From AP-15 sp963799085 (GTDB lineage: Bacteria; Pseudomonadota; Alphaproteobacteria; ATCC43930; CGMCC-115725): 64,000 nt of DNA. The DNA lies in the NCBI GenBank assembly GCA_963799085.1, contig CAWCWA010000010.1, positions 62,001 through 126,000 on the forward strand, given 5' to 3'. The translations under genes were made by a program, and so were the position numbers. This document shows, in pieces, positions 59,372 through 64,000 of the stretch. The notes below the pieces were generated by a model, which was not told the DNA's origin, searched no databases, and worked only from the letters and a program-made list of their open reading frames with translations. Position 1 is the first letter of the stretch. Every line of letters starts with the position of its first letter.

Positions 59372-60946
59372 GTGCATATCCGCTATCGCTACCGGGACAG
59401 CGAAAAGGTTTTTGACCAGATTTGCGACGAAGCCGTGCTGGGGCGGCCGAGACACGGCATTCATGTCGATATCGACCTGAGCCCCGACCTGCGGGTTTCG
59501 CGGCCGCACGCCCGGATTTCGGTCGCCGAGGGCCGCTATTGGATCGAGGATCTGGGCAGCGCCAACGGCACCGAGGTCGACGGCCAGCCGATCAAGGGCA
59601 AGGGCAAGGTGCCGCTCGAACCGGGCCAGCTGATCAGGATCAGCGAGACGACGATCGAGGTCCAGATGCCGGGGGCCGAGGCGGCTCCGACCGGCGGCTG
59701 GGGCTCGGATCAGACGATCATTATTGCCGGCGACGACCGCGGCCTCGATATCGGCGAGACCATCGACGCCTCGGCACCGGTCTTCACGGCGGGCGAGGGC
59801 GAACCGGCCGAGCCGCTCGGCCTGCTCTTCGAATTGCCGCTGCGCTTTGGCGAACAGACCGACCTCGACGCGCTGTTCCAGACGATCGTCGAGCGGCTGG
59901 TCGCCACGATCCCGGCGGCGAGCCGGGGCGCGTTGCTGCTCGAGGACCGGCCGAGCGGCGAATTGCTGCTGAAGGCGCACATGCCGGCGGGCGAGCCCTC
60001 GGTCAGCATGACGCTGGCGCGGCGGTCGATGACGCGGCGGCAGGGGTTCATCTGGCGCGCCGGCTTCGAGCCGAGCGAAAGCCAATATCTGAACCGAATG
60101 CACGCCGGCATGTATGTGCCGCTGTTGTGGAAGGGTCGCGCTCTGGGCGTGGCCTGCGTCGACAACAGCGACAGCGGCGTGGGCTTCACCGTCGCCGATC
60201 TGCGGCTGATGCTGGCCGTTGCGCATTACGCGGCGCTGGCGGCGACGCAGAACCAGCTGCAGGCCGATCTGCACCGCAGCGCGGCTCTGCTCGGCCGGCT
60301 GTTGACCAATTTTTCGCCCAAGACCCGCGACCAGCTCCTGGCCCGCGCGAGCCACGGACGCTTGCGGCTCGGCGGCGAAAAGTCCGAGGTCGTGATCCTC
60401 GAATCGGATATCCGCGGCTTTACGTCATTGAGCGCGGGCATCGACACCGACGATCTGGTCGATCTGCTGAACGAATATTTCTCGGCATTGGTCGACGCCA
60501 TTTTCAGATTTGACGGCACCGTCGACAAATTCATCGGCGACGCGGTTCTTGCCGTGTTCGGCAGCCCCGAGCCCGATGCGCTGCGCCATGAGAAGGCTGT
60601 CCGCGCCGCGCTTGCCATGCAGGCGGCGATGGCCGAAGTCAGCGAGCGGCGGAAGCGGCGCGGCCGCGCGACCTGCTCGATTGGGATCGGCATTCACTGC
60701 GGCGAGGTATTGCACGGCTTCATCGGCTCGACCGAACGGATGGAGCTCACGATCATCGGCGACGCGGTGAATTGGACCAACCGCTACTGCGCGGCGGCGG
60801 GCAGCGGCGAAATCCTGATCAGCCCGGCGCTGCACCAGCGCATGTGGCGGCTGATCGACACCGAACTGATCACGATCGAGACCAAGCAGGAAGGCAATCT
60901 TCCCGCCTACCGCCTCAAAGGGGTGCGCGACCAGACCCGCAGCTGA
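59372..60946 (+). CDS. FHA-GAF-class III adenylate cyclase
   Basis: A 524-residue cytoplasmic cyclase. An FHA domain (about 22-95: LGRPRHGIHVDIDL, RVSRPHARIS, LGSANGTEVDG) would bind phosphothreonine. A GAF domain follows (about 155-300). The class III cyclase domain (about 335-515) has both metal aspartates (ESDIRGFTSL and FIGDAVLAVFG), Lys in VDKFIGD and Thr in ELTIIGDAVNWTNR, a pattern of adenylate rather than guanylate cyclases. Start is GTG. It is convergent with a peptidoglycan-binding/Ser-Thr kinase operon six bases away, so the FHA domain may read that kinase's output. Confidence 0.9.
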   Translation: MHIRYRYRDSEKVFDQICDEAVLGRPRHGIHVDIDLSPDLRVSRPHARISVAEGRYWIEDLGSANGTEVDGQPIKGKGKVPLEPGQLIRISETTIEVQMPGAEAAPTGGWGSDQTIIIAGDDRGLDIGETIDASAPVFTAGEGEPAEPLGLLFELPLRFGEQTDLDALFQTIVERLVATIPAASRGALLLEDRPSGELLLKAHMPAGEPSVSMTLARRSMTRRQGFIWRAGFEPSESQYLNRMHAGMYVPLLWKGRALGVACVDNSDSGVGFTVADLRLMLAVAHYAALAATQNQLQADLHRSAALLGRLLTNFSPKTRDQLLARASHGRLRLGGEKSEVVILESDIRGFTSLSAGIDTDDLVDLLNEYFSALVDAIFRFDGTVDKFIGDAVLAVFGSPEPDALRHEKAVRAALAMQAAMAEVSERRKRRGRATCSIGIGIHCGEVLHGFIGSTERMELTIIGDAVNWTNRYCAAAGSGEILISPALHQRMWRLIDTELITIETKQEGNLPAYRLKGVRDQTRS

Positions 60947-60952
60947 GCCCGG

Positions 60953-61660
60953 CTATTTCTTAGAGGCGGCGGCCTCTTCGATCTTCAGACGGCAGGTGAA
61001 ATAATTCAGGACCCGGGACTGGCGCTGCACTTCGATCAGCGCCGCGCCGCCGATGTTTTCGGCGAGCTTCCTCGCCTCGTCGAGACGGTCCTTGAGGTTG
61101 GCGACGGCGCGCGCGGTCGAGCCGTCAAAGCCTTCCCGCAGGAATTTATCCGGCGTGTAATTGACGCCGCCGATGCTGAAATCCTTGGGGTCATACGGGC
61201 AGGAAGCGAAGCGGTCGGGTGCGGCCGGCGGCGGCGCAGGGGGCGCGGGCGGAGCGGCGGGGGCGAGCGCAGCGGCGGGTGGAGCGCCCGCAGGCGGGGC
61301 TTGCGCCGGCACGGTCTTCTGCTCGGGTCCGAGAATGGCGCGCGACGCCTCGGTCCGCAACCGCGCCAGAAACGTCTCCGACACGCCCTGATCAGTCACC
61401 GCTTCGATATCAGGCAGGCCGAATTTCTGCTCGAAGCGATGCACCGCCGTCCGTGTCTGCGGGCCAGCGATGCCGTCGATCGGGCCGGGCTCCATCCCGA
61501 GCCGGATCAGCATGAACTGGATTTCCCGCACCAGCCCCGGGGTCGCTTCGACAACAGCGCCGGAGGACGCGGCCGCCTCACCCGCGGCCGTCGCCGGGGC
61601 GGGCGGAAGAAAAAGCGCGGCGACGGCGAGCGCCGCCGCGGCCAGAACGAGCCGCCTCAT
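60953..61660 (-). CDS. Secreted peptidoglycan-binding-domain protein
   Basis: A 235-residue exported protein. A signal peptide (LVLAAAALAVAALFLPPAPATAAG) is followed by a PG_binding_1 domain at about 41-105 (EIQFMLIRLGMEPGPIDGIAGPQTRTAVHRFEQ), a Pro/Ala-rich linker at about 115-150, and a C-terminal helical region of unknown type (KDFSIGGVNYTPDKFL). It probably anchors in the cell wall. Its ATG overlaps the stop of the Ser/Thr kinase gene by 4 bases, so the two are translated together, linking wall binding with kinase signalling. Confidence 0.85.
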   Translation of the reverse strand: MRRLVLAAAALAVAALFLPPAPATAAGEAAASSGAVVEATPGLVREIQFMLIRLGMEPGPIDGIAGPQTRTAVHRFEQKFGLPDIEAVTDQGVSETFLARLRTEASRAILGPEQKTVPAQAPPAGAPPAAALAPAAPPAPPAPPPAAPDRFASCPYDPKDFSIGGVNYTPDKFLREGFDGSTARAVANLKDRLDEARKLAENIGGAALIEVQRQSRVLNYFTCRLKIEEAAASKK

Positions 61661-63142
61661 CGCGGGCGGTCCCTGTCGCGCCGCGCGAGGCCCGAGGTTC
61701 CCTGCCCGGTGAGAAAGGATTGCCGGTCGCGCTCGTCCGGGATGTGCGCGGCAAGTACAAGCTGGAGCTTTTCGAGCGTCTCGAACTTCTCCAATTCCCG
61801 CCTGACCAGGATCCTGGCGATCGGGCCGATATAGCGCGTCAGCCTCGCCTCGATGGCGCTGATCGCCGACGGTTCGGGCGGTGTGCCGGCAGTGCCCGGC
61901 CGCCGGCCGATGGGGTCCGCGGACCCGGCCGCGACGATCGACTGGGTCGAAAGTGTCGAGGCACGGCGGCGGCCAGTCGCCAGAAATCGGGCGCGGTCGC
62001 GTTCGTCATCGATATGCCCGGAGAGCGCGTCGTAGAGGCCGGTGATGTCGGCCGCGTGCCGGATCGCTCGCCGCACCGCGATCGTCGCCATCGGCCCGAT
62101 GAACGTCGCCAGATCGCGCTCGATCTCGGGCACCAGCTCGGCCGGCAGGGCGCCGCCGGGGCCGGTCTGCCCGGTCTGTCCGGTCTGACCAGTCTGCCCG
62201 GTCCGTTCTGCCTGCCCGGTCGGCTCAGGCGCCGCGCCGCCGGCGGATGACGGTTCGGCGGCGGGCGGTTCCCGGACGGTCGGTTCCAGGACCAGCGGCG
62301 CCGCCCGGATCTCGGCTCCCTTCGCGGGCAGCGCGGCGACAAGCGCCTGGGAAAATTCGGCGGCGCTCGCATAGCGCCGCGCCGGGTCGAACGTCAGCGC
62401 CTTGGTGATGACCTGCTTCAGCGCCTCGGGCACGATCGGGTTGAACGACGCCGATATCCTCCGGCCGCCGCTCCATGCGCGCGATGATCTCGGTGACGCT
62501 CGCTCCGCGGAACGGCTTCACGCCCGAGAGCATCTCGAACAGGATCACCGCGGCGGCGAAGAGATCGGTGCGCGCGTCGGCGGTCGCCCCAGCCAATTGC
62601 TCGGGCGCCATATAGGCGGGGGTGCCGAGAACGTCGCCGACGATCGTGAATTCCGAATCATCGATCCGGGCGATGCCGAAATCGGCGACTTTGATGTCGC
62701 CGTTGGCGAGCACCATGATGTTGGCGGGCTTCACGTCGCGGTGCACGATGCCGTTCTGATGCGCGAAGCCCAGCGCGCTCAACACCTGGGTGATGATCGC
62801 CACACTGCGGGCCATCTCGAGCGGGGCCTCGGTCTTGAGGATGCCGTCGAGGGTGCGCCCCTCGACATATTCCATCGCCAGAAACGGCACGCCGTTATCC
62901 TCGCCGATGTCGAGAATCGCGACGATGTGCGGGTGGAACCGACGGCCGGCGGCGCGCGCCTCGCGGCGAAAGCGTTCAAGCCATTGCTCCGCACCGCTGC
63001 CCGCCAAGAGTTCGGGCCGCACCACCTTGATCGCGACCGGGCGGTCGATCAGCGGGTCGTAGGCGCGGTAGACTTCGCCCATAGCACCGCTGCCGAGCAG
63101 CGCGTCAACGCGATAACGGCCGATCGTCTGGATGGTTTTCAT
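61657..63142 (-). CDS. Ser/Thr protein kinase with two C-terminal repeats (one frame break)
   Basis: Hanks-type kinase, about 494 residues after removal of one extra G near 62452. Catalytic features: glycine loop LGSGAMGEV at 16-24, Lys39, HRDVKPANIM with Asp136, DFG at 154-156, and GTPAYMAPEQL. The kinase domain is followed by a Pro/Thr linker with GQT repeated four times, then two copies of a 55-residue unit (IERDLATFIGPMATIAVRR..HIDDERDRARFL and IEARLTRYIGPIARILVRR..HIPDERDRQSFL). No membrane segment is present, so it is cytoplasmic. The DUF3365-HAMP receptor gene ends 30 bases upstream, and the peptidoglycan-binding gene overlaps downstream. Confidence 0.9.
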
Positions 63143-63172
63143 CGCTTCGCCGCCATCGCCGGCGAACCGGCG

Positions 63173-64000
63173 TCAGCTTGGATCCTCCAGCATTTTCATG
63201 GCGTTCTGCAGGCTGCGCCGCATCCGGTTGAACGACATCGACAGCGAGCCGATCTCGTCATTGCTGTCGCGCACGAACTCGGGAGTGTCGAGCTTGCCCA
63301 TGCTGACGCTGCTCGCGGTCTCCGAGATCTTGACGACGGGTCTGACGACAAAGGCGCGCAATAAGAGATCAACGATGACGATGATGACGATAAAGGTTCC
63401 GGCGAGCGCCACCATGAACCAGAAGAGCGCCTGGTAGGCGCGTCCGAGCGGAACCGCGAGCGGGATCGAGACCACCTGGGCGCCGACGATTTCGCCCTGT
63501 TTCCAACCAAAACCGTTTGCCGAGCCGTAGAGCGCCACCATCGTCGGCGGCGCCGCCTCCGGGGTGCTGTGGCAGGTCAGACAGGCCGGGCTGCCGACCT
63601 TGAGCGGTCGCGCCAGGGTCAGGAACCGGCCGTTCGGCGTGTCGCGGACCGTCACGGTCTCGTGCTTGCTCGGATCGTTACGGAAATCGTTGACGATGTC
63701 GGCTTCCCAATCGACCGCGCGATCGTTGGCGTTGGTCGGGTTCAGGGTCGGTTCGCGATAGGTGTATTCCGGCAATTTGCGCTGCACGAGTTTGAAGTTG
63801 GTCTGCGCGGCGAAGGACGGGATCGAATACGGCAGGAATTGCACCTTCATCTGTTGTTCGAGCAGAGGGCGAATGCTTTCCGCGGTGTAGGTGCGGATCG
63901 CCGAGGCGCCCTCGATCATGATGCGCGCGTTCTGCAGACTTTCATCGATCGCGTTTCGCGTCAGGATCTGTAGGCGCCAAACCCGGCGAGGCCCAGCCCG
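63173..64000 (-). CDS. DUF3365 (haem-binding) - HAMP membrane receptor, partial
   Basis: N-terminus lies beyond the window. The visible part has a DUF3365 (Tll0287-like) periplasmic domain with a c-type haem motif CLTCH, then a membrane helix (ALFWFMVALAGTFIVIIVIVDL) and a HAMP domain (VRPVVKISETASSVSMGKLD.., ending SFNRMRRSLQNAMKMLEDPS). The protein stops after HAMP with no kinase, cyclase or methyl-accepting domain. Near 63968 one base seems missing, since coding continues in another frame to the window edge. It probably senses redox state or a haem ligand such as NO or O2 and may signal through the Ser/Thr kinase encoded 30 bases downstream. Confidence 0.82.
   Translation of the reverse strand, partial: RAGPRRVWRLQILTRNAIDESLQNARIMIEGASAIRTYTAESIRPLLEQQMKVQFLPYSIPSFAAQTNFKLVQRKLPEYTYREPTLNPTNANDRAVDWEADIVNDFRNDPSKHETVTVRDTPNGRFLTLARPLKVGSPACLTCHSTPEAAPPTMVALYGSANGFGWKQGEIVGAQVVSIPLAVPLGRAYQALFWFMVALAGTFIVIIVIVDLLLRAFVVRPVVKISETASSVSMGKLDTPEFVRDSNDEIGSLSMSFNRMRRSLQNAMKMLEDPS

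Noticed and set aside
62155..62205. Short tandem repeat resembling a minisatellite or CRISPR fragment
   Set aside because: Nine-base units code for a GQT-repeat linker inside the Ser/Thr kinase gene.

Overview
The window is about 64 kb of very GC-rich DNA from an alphaproteobacterium, most likely Rhodospirillales or a close relative. Several gene orders point that way: rplU-rpmA-obgE-proB-proA-nadD-rsfS-rlmH-gpmI-ctpA, a five-gene F1 ATP synthase operon (atpH-A-G-D-C) without F0 genes, a DUF3035 lipoprotein, and a DUF484-xerC pair divergent from priA. No rRNA, tRNA or CRISPR array was found. About 30 single-base reading-frame breaks are spread through the window, including in atpD, priA and typA, which cells normally cannot lose. 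Most fit one base gained or lost in a short G/C run, so I read them as sequencing or assembly errors and annotate the genes across them.

Layout. 1-5.9 kb: the end of a PII gene and, convergent to it, a sensor kinase with about eight GAF domains. 6.3-10.6 kb: small-molecule enzymes, including three N-acyl or N-formyl amino acid hydrolases and a hypoxanthine-type DNA glycosylase. 10.6-11.5 kb: a junction where an amidohydrolase tail and a headless histidine kinase meet. 11.5-21.1 kb: enoyl-CoA hydratase, SDR, MFS transporter, a DsbA/FrnE-like oxidoreductase with TGA at its first active-site cysteine, a membrane hybrid kinase, DUF3035 lipoprotein, MmgE/PrpD, pirin and a TIGR03087-type glycosyltransferase. 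21.1-23.7 kb: a secreted glycoside hydrolase-like protein translationally coupled to that glycosyltransferase. 23.7-32.5 kb: the ribosomal protein, GTPase, proline, NAD and ribosome-maturation block, ending in gpmI and a C-terminal processing protease. 32.6-36.1 kb: ribokinase divergent from an aldo/keto reductase, cysteine hydrolase and HpcH/HpaI aldolase operon. 36.1-39.2 kb: accessory island with a DUF4157 (HEXXH) protein bearing annexin-like repeats, directly abutted by a decayed IS5-family element. 39.2-45.3 kb: ferritin-like protein and the F1 operon. 45.5-53.9 kb: DUF2339 membrane protein, priA, DUF484, xerC, acyl-CoA ligase. 54.3-59.3 kb: adenosine kinase, typA, rpsD and a CNNM/CBS protein. 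59.4-64 kb: a signalling cluster of FHA-GAF-adenylate cyclase, peptidoglycan-binding protein, Ser/Thr kinase and a haem-binding DUF3365-HAMP receptor running off the window.

Points of greatest interest are the UGA-for-Cys codon in the DsbA-like gene, the receptor/Ser-Thr kinase/FHA-cyclase cluster, the DUF4157 protein whose stop codon lies in an IS end, a pair of AT-rich hairpin repeats 48 kb apart, and mutually exclusive hairpins between rpmA and obgE.
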